Source: Frankia sp. R82
Lineage (GTDB): Bacteria > Actinomycetota > Actinomycetes > Frankiales > Frankiaceae
Assembly (NCBI RefSeq): GCF_023716925.1
Contig: NZ_JAMQQG010000020.1
Location: forward strand, 48,888 to 112,887
Direction: 5' to 3'
DNA: 64,000 nt
This document shows, in pieces, positions 45,897 to 54,849 of this stretch (the stretch's first letter is position 1; every line of letters begins with the position of its first letter). The notes beneath the pieces are model-generated. The model did not search any database. It saw only the letters and a program-made list of their open reading frames with translations, and had not been told where the DNA came from. A program made the translations under genes and the position numbers.

Positions 45897-48800
45897 CGTG
45901 GCGTACCGGTGGGGGTGCCGGCCGGGTTGTCGGAACGCGGCGCCGGCATCACAGTCTGCGCTGTGGCTGGCGTGGCCGGGAGCGTGGCGGTCGGCGACCC
46001 GGTCGGCGACCCGGTTGTCGGCAGGGGGAGGAGTACCGGGCGGGGCTGGCCGCGTTCGGTGACGAAGGTGATGCCCGGGTCAGGAGTGTCCGGCGCGTTG
46101 ACGAATGACGCGAAGCGGCGCAGCCGCTCGGGGTCCTCGAGGACTCCGGCCCATTCGTCGTGGTAGGTGGCGACGTGACGGTCCATTGCGGCATCCAGCT
46201 CGTCGGCGATGCCCAGCGCATCGTCGACGAGGACTGCCCTCAGGTAGGCCAGACCGTCCAGGCCGTCAAGATCGACTGTTCCGGTGGTGCCGGTGTCGGT
46301 GCTGATACCGGCACCACCGGAACGGCCGTCACTGCTGGTACCTCCGCTATGGGTGGTACCGCCGCCGGTGGCGGCCGGGCGGGCGGTGGGAGCGGCGAGG
46401 GCCTCCAGCCAGACCGAGGTGCGCTGCAGGCGGTCGGCGGTGCGGATGTAGAACATCAGGAAACGGTCGATGGTGCGCACCAGGGTCTCGGCGTCGACGT
46501 CGGTGAGCAGCAGGTCGGCGTGGCGCGGGCGGAAGCCGCCGTTGCCACCGACGTAGAGGTTCCAGCCGCGTTCGGTGGCGATCACCCCGATGTCCTTGCT
46601 GCGGGCCTCGGCGCACTCCCGGGCACAGCCGGACACCCCGGCCTTGACCTTGTGCGGCGATCGCAGGCCGCGGTAGCGCAGCTCCAACTGGATGGCCAGG
46701 GCCACCGAGTCGCCGACACCGAAACGGCACCAGGTCGAGCCGACGCACGACTTCACCGTGCGCAGCGCCTTGCCGTAGGCATGGCCGGACTCGAAGCCCG
46801 CGGCCACCAGACGGCGCCAGATCGCCGGGAGCTGTTCGACCCGGGCGCCAAGCAGGTCGATGCGCTGCCCTCCGGTGATCTTGGTGTAGAGGTCGAAGTC
46901 GCGGGCGACCTCGCCGATCGCGATGAGTTTCGCCGGAGTGATCTCCCCGCCGGGAATGCGCGGCACCACCGAATAGGTGCCGTTGCGCTGGATGTTCGCC
47001 AGAAAGGCGTCGTTGGTGTCCTGCAGCGCGCCCTGTTCACCGTCCAGAATGTGGCCGTTGCCGAAACTGGCGAGAATGGATGCGACCACCGGCTTGCAGA
47101 TGTCACAGCCGCGACCGTGGCCGTGTCGGGCAACCAGCTCGCTGAAGGTGGTGATGCCCTCGGTGCGCACCAGATCGGCCAGCCGGGCCCGAGAGACGTC
47201 GAAATGCTCGCACAGCGCGGGGTTCGCCGCCACGCCGGACTCGGCCAGCAGTGCCGCCAGCATCGGCACGCACGAGCCGCAGCCGGTGCCGGCCTTCGTG
47301 CAGCCCTTCACATCGGCGACGCTGGTGAGCCCCGAGTCGGCAATGGCCGTGTCGATCGCCCCGCGGGTCACCGCATGACAGGAACAGACCATCGCGTCCG
47401 CCGGCAGCGCGGCGACCCCGACCGCTCCGGCGCTGGCGCCGGAATCGGCGCCGGTAGGGGCGATCATGGACAATGGGTCCCCGGGCAGTGGGCGTCCCAC
47501 CAGCGGGCGCAGCAGCGCGTACTTCGACGCGTCGCCGACGAGGACTCCGCCGAGCAGCGTGGACGCGTCGTCGGAGACGACGAGCTTGGCGTAGCTGCCG
47601 GCCACCGGGTCGTTGACGGTCACCTCCAGCGCCCCGGCGGTGCTGGCCAGCGCGTCACCGAAGCTCGCCACATCCACGCCGAGCAGTTTGAGCTTCGTGG
47701 ACGTGTCCGTAGCGCCCAGTTCGCGGCCCTCGGCGCCGAGCAGGCGCTCGGCCAGCAGCGTCGCCATCGCATACCCCGGTGCGACCAGCCCGTGGACCCG
47801 GCCGCCGATGCACGCGCACTCGCCGATCGCGAACACCGCCGGATCCGCGGTCGTACAGCCGCCGTCCACGACGACCCCGCCACGCTCGCCCACGGCCAGC
47901 CCCGCGCCTCGGGCAAGCTCGTCGCGTGGTCGCACACCCGCCGCGAAGACGACGACATCTGCTGCCAGCGTCGTCCCGTCCCCCAACGACACCACCAGGT
48001 GCCCGGACGCGTCCACCGCCGGCCCGGTCTCTGCAGTGGTCCTGGGGGCTGTGCCCGGTTCGGGGACGGTGAGGGGCGCGGGAGTGTTCGCCGGAGTCGT
48101 CGAGGCATCGGGGACGGCGAGCGGTTCGGCGGCGGTGATTGCAGCCGCGAAGGTGCCCAGGTGAAGGGTGACGCCGAGCTGTTCGACGAGACGGCGCAGC
48201 AGGGCGCCGCCGCCGTCGTCCACCTGCAGGGGCATGAGCCGGTCGGCCATCTCGACGATGTGGACGGTGAGTCCCAGCTGGCGCAGCGCGCGGGCGGCCT
48301 CCAGGCCGAGCAGCCCGCCGCCGACGACCAACCCCAGCGGCGTCGGTGCGGGGCTCGGGATGCCTGCGCAGCGGTTGCTGGAAGCGGGGTTGCTGGTGGC
48401 AGGGTGGTTGGGAGAACTGCTGTTGGCGCGTTCGGCGGCGGTGCGGATCGCGGCCAGGTCGTCCAGGGTGCGGTAGACGAAACAGCCGGGCAGATCGGCA
48501 CCGGGCACCGGTGGGACGAACGCGGACGAACCGGTGGCCAGCACGAGCGCGTCGTAGCCGACGGTTCGCCCGAGGCTGGTCGTCACCGTCTGCGCGGCGC
48601 GGTCGACGGCGTCGACGGACTCGGCCAGGTGCAGGACGTAGTCGTGGCCGTCGTAGCAGCCGTCAGCCACCAGATCGAGTGTCTGCGGGTCGACGCCGTC
48701 GAAACAGGAGGACAGCGCCACCCGGTCGTAGGCCTGCTGGCGTTCCGCGCCGAACACCGTCACCTGCCAGGTCCGGTCGGTGTCGCGTTCTCGCAGGTCC

Positions 48801-48934
48801 TCGACGAACCGCTGCCCGACCATTCCGTTACCGACGACGACCAGCTGTCTTGTGTCGACCACGTCCGTGATGGTGTCGGCGTCTTGTTGACCCGTCTGTG
48901 CGTCGACGTTAACGCGGCGATAAATCCGCCTCAC
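45893..48934 (-). CDS. nirB: NAD(P)H nitrite reductase large subunit NirB
   Basis: A 1013-residue siroheme enzyme. The N-terminal pyridine-nucleotide reductase (VVVGNGMVGQRF; second nucleotide site GLVVGGGLLGLEAARAL), a BFD-like [2Fe-2S] segment (CSCHAVTRG, CGSC), then the sulfite/nitrite reductase core with the [4Fe-4S]-siroheme ligands CVGSTWC and SGCARECAEA. It reduces nitrite to ammonium by six electrons. Three low-complexity insertions (Ser/Asn/Pro and Thr/Pro/Ala rich, two in the FAD domain and one before the C-terminus) lengthen it by roughly 130 residues over typical NirB of about 850. The GTG at 48934 lacks a strong ribosome site; a GTG at 48862 is an alternative. Confidence 0.92.
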   Translation of the reverse strand: MRRIYRRVNVDAQTGQQDADTITDVVDTRQLVVVGNGMVGQRFVEDLRERDTDRTWQVTVFGAERQQAYDRVALSSCFDGVDPQTLDLVADGCYDGHDYVLHLAESVDAVDRAAQTVTTSLGRTVGYDALVLATGSSAFVPPVPGADLPGCFVYRTLDDLAAIRTAAERANSSSPNHPATSNPASSNRCAGIPSPAPTPLGLVVGGGLLGLEAARALRQLGLTVHIVEMADRLMPLQVDDGGGALLRRLVEQLGVTLHLGTFAAAITAAEPLAVPDASTTPANTPAPLTVPEPGTAPRTTAETGPAVDASGHLVVSLGDGTTLAADVVVFAAGVRPRDELARGAGLAVGERGGVVVDGGCTTADPAVFAIGECACIGGRVHGLVAPGYAMATLLAERLLGAEGRELGATDTSTKLKLLGVDVASFGDALASTAGALEVTVNDPVAGSYAKLVVSDDASTLLGGVLVGDASKYALLRPLVGRPLPGDPLSMIAPTGADSGASAGAVGVAALPADAMVCSCHAVTRGAIDTAIADSGLTSVADVKGCTKAGTGCGSCVPMLAALLAESGVAANPALCEHFDVSRARLADLVRTEGITTFSELVARHGHGRGCDICKPVVASILASFGNGHILDGEQGALQDTNDAFLANIQRNGTYSVVPRIPGGEITPAKLIAIGEVARDFDLYTKITGGQRIDLLGARVEQLPAIWRRLVAAGFESGHAYGKALRTVKSCVGSTWCRFGVGDSVALAIQLELRYRGLRSPHKVKAGVSGCARECAEARSKDIGVIATERGWNLYVGGNGGFRPRHADLLLTDVDAETLVRTIDRFLMFYIRTADRLQRTSVWLEALAAPTARPAATGGGTTHSGGTSSDGRSGGAGISTDTGTTGTVDLDGLDGLAYLRAVLVDDALGIADELDAAMDRHVATYHDEWAGVLEDPERLRRFASFVNAPDTPDPGITFVTERGQPRPVLLPLPTTGSPTGSPTATLPATPATAQTVMPAPRSDNPAGTPTGTPR

Positions 48935-49253
48935 CGTGCCTGCGGGACCGCTGTGCGGAATAGCCGCGCCGGGCTGTTGGTCGGGATTTTCGTGTGCGGC
49001 GGCCGCCTGAATGGCACTGGGGAAGCGGCGCGGGGCCGCCGTGGGGAAAGTGGTGCGGGATGGAGATTCTGGGTGGGTGGGTGGGTGGGTGGGTGGGAAT
49101 GTGGGATTTAGCTCGCTCTTTACGGTGCATCATGGGTGACATTGGTTCGAGGGAGAGAGAATGTGATGGTTGTGGTATCCAGGGTCACCTGGGACGTTGC
49201 GTCGGGTCGGTGGAAATGTGACACCGGCCTTGGGTGATGGGCGTCCGCCCTGG
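48935..49253. promoter_or_regulatory. nirB upstream region with a perfect G-quadruplex-type repeat
   Basis: A 319-bp gap. At 49071-49097 the plus strand reads (GGGT)6GGG, seven G3 runs with single-T loops, ideal for a very stable parallel G-quadruplex. Relative to nirB it lies about 137-163 bp upstream of the GTG, on the non-template side as a C-rich strand. No gene is supported; the nirB promoter should be between this element and 48934. Confidence 0.6.
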
Positions 49254-50126
49254 TCAGGCGACGTGCTGGGAGGTGGCGGCCTCGGGACGCAGGTCGGCCA
49301 GCTGCAGCGGGTGGGCCGGCGGGTCGGGTAGGACGATCCTGGATGTCACCTCGCCATGCGGACCGACATGCAGCAGCTCGCCGCTGGCCAGGGCCCGCCA
49401 GTCAGGGTGTTCGTCCATCGGCTCGCTGGCGACGACGACGGCCGGGACCTCGATGAGATCCGAGGCGTGCACCCGGGTCGCACCGGTTGCGTCGGCGTGG
49501 TGCAGTGCCCGTCCACCGTGCTGGCCACCGGGCGGGCGACGCAGCACGTGGAGACTGTTGGTATCGGGATAGCGCAGAGCCCAGAGCTCGGTTGCGCTGG
49601 CCAGCAGCAGGTTGATGCTGTAAAGCGGCAGTTCGGCGGCCACCCAGCGGGCCGCGGTGGTGATGCCGCGGGCGACGTTTCCACCGGCCGCGTCGATCTC
49701 CCGGTCGATGAGCGCGAACAGCCGCTCGGAGTCGGTCTCGCCGCCGACACTGGCCATGACCTCCGCTCCGAGCTGGTGTTCCAGCGCGGGCAGTCCCTCG
49801 ACCACACCGTTGTGCGCGAACAGCCGCCCCGAGCGTTCGAAGGGATGGGTGTTGGGCACCGACACCGCGCCGGTCGAGGCATGCCGCACATGCGCCACGA
49901 AGGAGGTCGACCGGGCGTGGCGGGCGTGCGCGGCGAACTGCTGGTCCTGCCAGGCCGCGATCGGCTGGCGGAACAGCTCGGGGCGTCCGTCCGCGGCGAA
50001 GAAGCCGAGGCCCGTGCCGTCCGGGTTGCGACGGCTCTGCTCGTCCAGGCTGTCTGGCGCGTCCAGCAGCCAGAACGTGGCCCGGGTGACGTGCGGGGCG
50101 CTGGTCAGTCCGAACAGCCTGCACAT
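49254..50126 (-). CDS. Class II glutamine amidotransferase (YafJ/EgtC-like)
   Basis: A 290-residue Ntn hydrolase. The ATG at 50126 places the nucleophile Cys at position 2 (MCRLFG), exposed after Met removal; a longer in-frame start would bury it. HVRHAS and THPFERSGRLFAHNGVVEG provide the glutamine-binding Arg and oxyanion Asn/Gly. No synthase domain is attached. The family includes EgtC (gamma-glutamyl hydrolase in ergothioneine synthesis) and uncharacterised YafJ proteins; no other egt genes lie nearby. The next gene upstream starts 37 bp away on the same strand, suggesting an operon. Confidence 0.9.
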   Translation of the reverse strand: MCRLFGLTSAPHVTRATFWLLDAPDSLDEQSRRNPDGTGLGFFAADGRPELFRQPIAAWQDQQFAAHARHARSTSFVAHVRHASTGAVSVPNTHPFERSGRLFAHNGVVEGLPALEHQLGAEVMASVGGETDSERLFALIDREIDAAGGNVARGITTAARWVAAELPLYSINLLLASATELWALRYPDTNSLHVLRRPPGGQHGGRALHHADATGATRVHASDLIEVPAVVVASEPMDEHPDWRALASGELLHVGPHGEVTSRIVLPDPPAHPLQLADLRPEAATSQHVA

Positions 50127-50163
50127 GTGCAGTGACTCTACCGTGGCCACCGGGTACCCAGGC

Positions 50164-50565
50164 TCACGTCACAGTGCGGCGTGAACCGTGGGTGCCGTCG
50201 GTGCCGAGGCTCCAGCTGATGATCCGGCGGGGATGGATGCGGATCACCTCGGGGCTCAGCTGTGCGGTCGGCGGGATGATGTCGCGCAGCGCCTCGGCGG
50301 TGCCGCGGATCTCCACGCCGCGTACCGTCCAGGGTTCGAGCGAGGCGATGTCGTCCACGACGTAGGCGACCTGCCCGTTTGCGGCGATGTTGTGAAACTT
50401 GCGGGTGGTGCCGAGGTGGTAGCCATAGATGCTGATCACGCCGGTGGCGTCGTCGACGACGTGGCTGACCGGGCTGTTCTGTAGCGTCCCGTCCGGTGTG
50501 AGGGTTGCCAGCCGGCCGAGGCGCTGGGAACGCAGGTACTCGAGTTCGACCGAGGTGAAGACCAT
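50164..50565 (-). CDS. PPOX-class F420-dependent oxidoreductase-like protein
   Basis: A 133-residue split-barrel protein. The N-terminal strand pair (GRLATLTPDGTLQNSPVSHV) and the segment GYHLGTTRKFHNIAANGQVAYVVDDI are typical of the PNPOx-like F420 group common in actinobacteria, which reduce small substrates with reduced F420. Substrate unknown. It is preceded, 38 bp before the start, by an unusual 8-bp tandem repeat array. Confidence 0.88.
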   Translation of the reverse strand: MVFTSVELEYLRSQRLGRLATLTPDGTLQNSPVSHVVDDATGVISIYGYHLGTTRKFHNIAANGQVAYVVDDIASLEPWTVRGVEIRGTAEALRDIIPPTAQLSPEVIRIHPRRIISWSLGTDGTHGSRRTVT

Positions 50566-50602
50566 GGTGTGCTCCTCTCGTGGGGCAGCCCGCGGCCCCG
50601 CG

Positions 50603-50658
50603 GCCCGGTGGCCCGGTGGCCCGGTGGCCTGGTGGCCTGGTGGCCCGGTGGCCTGGTG
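50603..50658. repeat. 8-bp tandem repeat array, seven units
   Basis: Seven head-to-tail copies of GCCCGGTG or its one-base variant GCCTGGTG. The period is not a multiple of three and no gene covers it. It sits 38 bp before the PPOX gene start, where promoter or leader sequences are expected, and copy number could change by slippage. Confidence 0.9.
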
Positions 50659-50851
50659 GAACGCGGACGGGGCTTCGGCGCCACCGTAGAAGGTGACGTC
50701 GGGTTGAGGTCAACACCCGACCACGCCCGCGAGCTGACGAGCCGACCTCGACCTGACCGCGGCCGGGGCCTGACCGGCCTGACCGTTGCGGCAGGGATGT
50801 CGGCCCGGGGATCAGCGATCGATCATCTGCAGCTGTTCGGCGCTGTGGTGA

Positions 50852-51215
50852 TCGCCGGACGGCCTCGACCCGCCTGCGCGGGACTTCTTCACCGGCTGGG
50901 ACCGCACCGCCGATGATGTGGCCGCGATGCTGCGCTCCGAGGCCGGCCGAAATTCCCGCGACAGGCAGCTGATTGCGCTGATCGGCGAGCTGTCCACCCG
51001 CAGCACCGACTTTCGCACCCGCTGGGCGGCCCACAACGTCCGGTTTCACCGCACCGGGCGCAAGCGTCTGTGCCACCCCGTGATCGGCCCGCTCGAGCTG
51101 AACTTTCAGGCCCTGAAGGTTCCCCTCCACCTCGGCCTCACCCTGCTGGTCTGCACCGCACCGGCCGGCGACCGCGGGCGAACGTCGGACGGCCACCTGC
51201 TCGTTCGATGGCCAC
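50852..51215 (+). pseudogene. Remnant of an MmyB-like XRE-family transcriptional regulator (C-terminal domain only)
   Basis: Translation from 50852 gives LDPPARDFFTGWDR, LRSEAGRNSRDRQL, LIGELSTRSTDFR, WAAHNVRFHRTG and LTLLVCTA, the characteristic C-terminal ligand-binding domain of MmyB-type regulators. An in-frame TGA at 50849-50851 cuts it off and no helix-turn-helix part precedes it; sequence similarity fades after about 51215 although the frame stays open. It is a decayed fragment, probably left by deletion or insertion near 50700-50850. Confidence 0.75.
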
Positions 51216-51267
51216 CTGAGTGGCAATTCTCGTGGCATTGCAGGCGTTCAGTGTTCATGCTGGATCG

Positions 51268-52170
51268 ATGCGCGAGGCCCCTGCAACGGCTCTGCCGCTC
51301 GATCCCGCCGGCCCCACCGGTCAGGCCGGCCCTACCGGTCAGGCCAGCGCGGCCGGGCCGGAGCTGGTCTGGTATGCGAGTTATGGCTCGAATCTGCGCC
51401 TTTCCCGGCTCACCTACTACCTTGCCGGCGGCTGCCCACCAGGAAGTTCGCACCGGCATCCGGGCTGCCGCGATCCGCGCCCGCCGCGGCTGGCCGCACC
51501 GGTCCTGCTGCCGGGAGCCATGTACTTCGCGTCGGAGTCGGCGATCTGGACGGGTGGAGTCGCCTTCTACGACCCCACCGTCGCCGGAGAGGTGGCCGGA
51601 CGGGCCTACCTGCTGACCGCCGGTCAGTTCGCCGATGTCGCCGCGCAGGAGATGCACCGCGCACCGGACGCCGACCTTGACCTGGCCGCCGTGCTGCAGA
51701 CCGGTCGGGCCCAGGTGGGCTCCGGCCGGTACGAGACGCTTGTCCTCGTCGGACACAGCGGGGGAGTGCCGGTGCTGACCTTCACCGCCCCCTGGCGCAT
51801 GGCCGACGTGCCCCTGACGGCCCCCTCCGAGGGCTACCTGACGATGCTCGCCGCGGGCCTGCGCGAGGCACACGACTGGCCCCCCGAGCAGATCGCCGAC
51901 TACCTCGCGTCCCGCCCCGGCGCCGCCGGCCACTGGACCCCCGTCGCCATCGAGCGCCTGCTCACCCCCGACGACCACACCACCCTCGCGCAACCCGTCC
52001 TCGGGCTACCCAGCTCCATTCCGTCCCAGCCCCAGCCCCAGCCCCAGCCCCAGGGCCTGGGTCAGGGTCAGCCCGACGGTGCGGCGGCACCACAGATTGC
52101 GGCGCAACGGGACGGCGCCGAGCCCCGACAGGACAGCCTCACGCTCCGACAGAACAGCCTCACGCCCTGA
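51268..52170 (+). CDS. Gamma-glutamylcyclotransferase-like fold protein
   Basis: A 300-residue protein whose WYASYGSNL motif and following strands match the GGCT/AIG2-like fold; a catalytic acidic residue is not securely identified. Family members cyclise gamma-glutamyl amines, but many actinobacterial relatives are uncharacterised. The ATG at 51268 is preferred; a start at 51220 is possible. The last 60 residues are low complexity: a PQ dipeptide repeat, then a seven-residue segment duplicated (21-bp unit), running into further tandem repeats past the stop. Confidence 0.7.
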   Translation: MREAPATALPLDPAGPTGQAGPTGQASAAGPELVWYASYGSNLRLSRLTYYLAGGCPPGSSHRHPGCRDPRPPRLAAPVLLPGAMYFASESAIWTGGVAFYDPTVAGEVAGRAYLLTAGQFADVAAQEMHRAPDADLDLAAVLQTGRAQVGSGRYETLVLVGHSGGVPVLTFTAPWRMADVPLTAPSEGYLTMLAAGLREAHDWPPEQIADYLASRPGAAGHWTPVAIERLLTPDDHTTLAQPVLGLPSSIPSQPQPQPQPQGLGQGQPDGAAAPQIAAQRDGAEPRQDSLTLRQNSLTP

Positions 52171-52282
52171 CCGCGCCACGCCCTGACCGCGCCACGCCCT
52201 GACCGCGCCGCGAGCTGTGGCGGCTGGCGATGGTTGGCGGCTGGCGGCTGGCGGCTGGCGGCTGGCGGCTGGCGATGGTTGG
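52005..52282. repeat. Cluster of different tandem repeats over a gene 3' end
   Basis: Within 280 bp there are a 6-bp array encoding Pro-Gln (around 52026-52052), a 21-bp unit present twice (about 52124-52165), a 16-bp unit present three times (52163-52210, covering the stop codon) and a 7-bp GGCTGGC unit present five times (52239-52273) flanked by two copies of a 16-bp GGCTGGCGATGGTTGG (52222-52237, 52267-52282). The arrays have unrelated units and periods, which suggests repeated local slippage. Confidence 0.85.
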
Positions 52283-52646
52283 TGGGGGCGGGCGGCGGTG
52301 GGGGTGGGCTGGGCCGAAGGCGGCGGGTGTCGCCATCGATGTGTCCCCGGTTGAGGGTCCCATGTGCTGGGGGTGGGTGCTTGATCGTCCGAGGCGGCGC
52401 GCAAAGTTCCTGGTGGTGCGACTGCTGCCGGTGTGTGGGGTGGGTGGGCGGACGGCGCCGGTCGGGTGGGCACGAGTGTGGCTGCGGGGCGGGGCACTGC
52501 CGGGCGTACCACCCCCAAGAGCGCGAACCGGCATGTTGACCAGGCGTCCGACCGTGGCACGGACGATGCCGGGCTGCAGGAGAACGGGCCGCGCGGATGG
52601 GATGTCCGGCGACCAGGGGAGATCCGTGAACAGGGAAGCCGGTTTG

Positions 52647-53375
52647 ATGACCGCCCAGCAAAAATGGGCGGAACGGGGGCAGGTGTTGTCCGGTGGTGTT
52701 GTGCTGGAACGGAAGGAACCGGCACGTAGGACGGGGGTAAGTCAGGTGATCAGTGGCCAGCCGCATGTACGAGTGATCGACCGGTCCGCGTCGCCGACGT
52801 CGGCCGTGCCGGACATGCCGGCTGTCGTGACCGGGCGGGAGACGGCATCGGGGCTGGAGATGGCATCGGGGCGGGAGATGACCGCCGAACGGGACGCGAT
52901 CGTCGAGTGGGACGAACGGGACCTCTCACCGCCGGCGAACGCGGGTGAGGTCACCCGTCCGCATCAGATGGTGCGCGCCTGTGACGAGGATCTGTGGGCG
53001 GCGATGCGACAGGAACGGTTCGTGCTGTCCCGGTGCGAGCGGTGCCGGGCCTGGCTGGAGCCCGCGCCGGGACGTCCCTGCGGGTTCTGCGCCGGTTCGA
53101 CCGTCTTCGAGGCGGCCAGCGGCGCGGGAGTGGTGGACAGCTTTCTCGTGATGCGCCATCCCGACACACCGGTGTTCACGGGACGTCCGTCGTACGCCCT
53201 CGCCCTGGTCACCCTGGACGAGGGGATCCGGCTCCCGGGGCGGCTCGAAGGGGTACCGGTGGCCGCGGTGACGATCGGTCAGCCGGTACGCGCGGCCCTG
53301 GCGTTGCGGCCCGGCTCGGCCGAACCCCGCGTCGTGTTCCATCCGCGGGTGCCGGCCGCCGCCGGGGCACGCTGA
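52647..53375 (+). CDS. DUF35/OB-fold protein with zinc ribbon (acyl-CoA-associated)
   Basis: A 242-residue protein. Residues about 130-160 form a rubredoxin-like zinc ribbon, CERCRAWLEPAPGRPCGFC, followed by an OB fold, the DUF35 architecture. DUF35 proteins usually pair with thiolase-like or MaoC-like partners (e.g. ChsH2 with ChsH1) and bind acyl-CoA; no partner gene is adjacent here. The first 110 residues are charged and low complexity, so the start is uncertain: ATG 52647 has a GGGAA purine site, with GTG 52626 and GTG 52749 as alternatives. Confidence 0.75.
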   Translation: MTAQQKWAERGQVLSGGVVLERKEPARRTGVSQVISGQPHVRVIDRSASPTSAVPDMPAVVTGRETASGLEMASGREMTAERDAIVEWDERDLSPPANAGEVTRPHQMVRACDEDLWAAMRQERFVLSRCERCRAWLEPAPGRPCGFCAGSTVFEAASGAGVVDSFLVMRHPDTPVFTGRPSYALALVTLDEGIRLPGRLEGVPVAAVTIGQPVRAALALRPGSAEPRVVFHPRVPAAAGAR

Positions 53376-53445
53376 CCTCGGGTGCGGGTGCGCCTCGGTA
53401 GCCGGCCCGCCGCACAGGGGGAGCCGGCTCGGCAGGCGGGTCGCC

Positions 53446-54849
53446 TCAGAAGTTGATCATGTGGCCGGCGAGGCCGTGGATGGCTTCCTTCACGGCTTCG
53501 CCGAGGGTCGGGTGGGCGTGCACGTTGCGGGCGAGCTCGGCCACGGTGAGATCCCAGCGCTGGGCCAGGGTCAGCTGCGGCAGCTGCTCGGTGACGTCCG
53601 GGCCGATCATGTGCGCGCCGAGCAGCTCGCCGTACTTGCCGTCCGAAAGGATCTTGACGAAGCCGGCGGTCTCGCCGAGGCCGTGCGCCTTGCCGTTCGC
53701 CATGAACGGGAACTTGGCGACCTGCACATCGAAACCGAGCTCGCGGGCCTGCGCCTCGGTGTAGCCGAAGCTTGCGATCTGCGGCTGGCAGTAGGTGGCG
53801 CGCGGCACCATGACGTAGTCGATCGGGTAGGTCTCGGCGTCACCGATCGTCTCGGCGGCGATGATCCCCATGGCCTCGGCGGCGTGCGCGAGCATGAGCT
53901 TGGCCGTCACGTCCCCGATGGCGAAGATGTGCGGGACGTTCGTCCGGGCGTACTCGTCGACGTCGATCGCGCCGCGCTCGGTGAGCGCGACCCCGGTGTT
54001 CTCCAGGCCGTAACCGGTGACGTTCGGCGCGAAGCCGATCGCCTGCATCACCTTCTCGGTCTCGAGTACCTGGGACGTGCCGTCCTTGCCGGTCACGGTG
54101 ACGCGCACCAGGTCACCGGACTCGTCGATCGAGTCGACCCGGGTCGAGGTGAGGACCTTCACCCCGGCCTTCTTGTAGTGCTTGATGAGCTCGGCGGAGA
54201 CGTCGGCGTCCTCCAGCGGCACCATCCGGTCGAGGAACTCGACGATCGTGACGTCCACGCCGTAGTTGTTGAGCACATAGCCGAACTCGACGCCGATCGC
54301 GCCGGCGCCGGCGATGACGATGCTGCGTGGCAGTGTCTCGGTGAGGATCTGCTGCTCGTAGGTGACCACCCGGTCCGACAGGGACGTGCCCGGCAGCAGC
54401 CGCGGGGTCGCGCCGGCAGCGATGATCACATGGTCGAAGGTCACCTGCTGGGTGGAGCCGTCCGCGGTCGCCACCGACAGGGTGTGGTCGTCCACGAACG
54501 TGCCGCGCCCGTTGAACTCGGTGATCTTGTTTTTCTTCATCAGGAAGTGGACGCCCTTGACCCGGCCGTCCGCGACCTTGCGGCTGCGCCGAAACGCCTC
54601 ACCGTAGTCGAACGACAGCTCGCCACTGACCGAGATGCCGAAGGTCTTGGCCTCGTGGGTGAGGGTGTGTACCAACTCGGCGTTGCGCAACAACGCCTTG
54701 GACGGGATGCAGCCCACGTTGAGGCACACCCCACCCCAGTACTTCTCCTCCACCACCGCCGTGGTCAGACCGAGCTGGGCAGCTCGGATCGCGGCCACGT
54801 ATCCGCCCGGCCCGGCGCCGAGCACCACCACGTCGAAATGTTCGCTCAC
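53446..54849 (-). CDS. lpdA: Dihydrolipoamide dehydrogenase
   Basis: A 467-residue flavoprotein disulfide reductase: FAD motif [10 protein letters not shown], redox-active Cys42/Cys47 in [12 protein letters not shown] motif [10 protein letters not shown], and the C-terminal HAHPTLGEA with the active-site His/Glu pair. It oxidises the lipoyl group of 2-oxoacid dehydrogenase or glycine-cleavage complexes using NAD+. The GTG at 54849 gives the normal N-terminus. It stands alone; no E1/E2 genes are near. Confidence 0.96.
   Translation of the reverse strand: MSEHFDVVVLGAGPGGYVAAIRAAQLGLTTAVVEEKYWGGVCLNVGCIPSKALLRNAELVHTLTHEAKTFGISVSGELSFDYGEAFRRSRKVADGRVKGVHFLMKKNKITEFNGRGTFVDDHTLSVATADGSTQQVTFDHVIIAAGATPRLLPGTSLSDRVVTYEQQILTETLPRSIVIAGAGAIGVEFGYVLNNYGVDVTIVEFLDRMVPLEDADVSAELIKHYKKAGVKVLTSTRVDSIDESGDLVRVTVTGKDGTSQVLETEKVMQAIGFAPNVTGYGLENTGVALTERGAIDVDEYARTNVPHIFAIGDVTAKLMLAHAAEAMGIIAAETIGDAETYPIDYVMVPRATYCQPQIASFGYTEAQARELGFDVQVAKFPFMANGKAHGLGETAGFVKILSDGKYGELLGAHMIGPDVTEQLPQLTLAQRWDLTVAELARNVHAHPTLGEAVKEAIHGLAGHMINF

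Noticed and set aside
49071..49097. G-rich repeat considered as coding (Gly/Trp/Val repeats)
   Set aside because: No ribosome site or flanking protein-like sequence; frames across it are short and unlike any family.
46160..49111. Long open frame of 983 codons antisense to nirB
   Set aside because: Composition typical of a GC-rich antisense shadow; NirB on the other strand carries all siroheme and FAD motifs.
52163..52282. Repeat cluster considered as a CRISPR array
   Set aside because: Units are 7-21 bp, head to tail, without unique spacers, and no cas genes are present.
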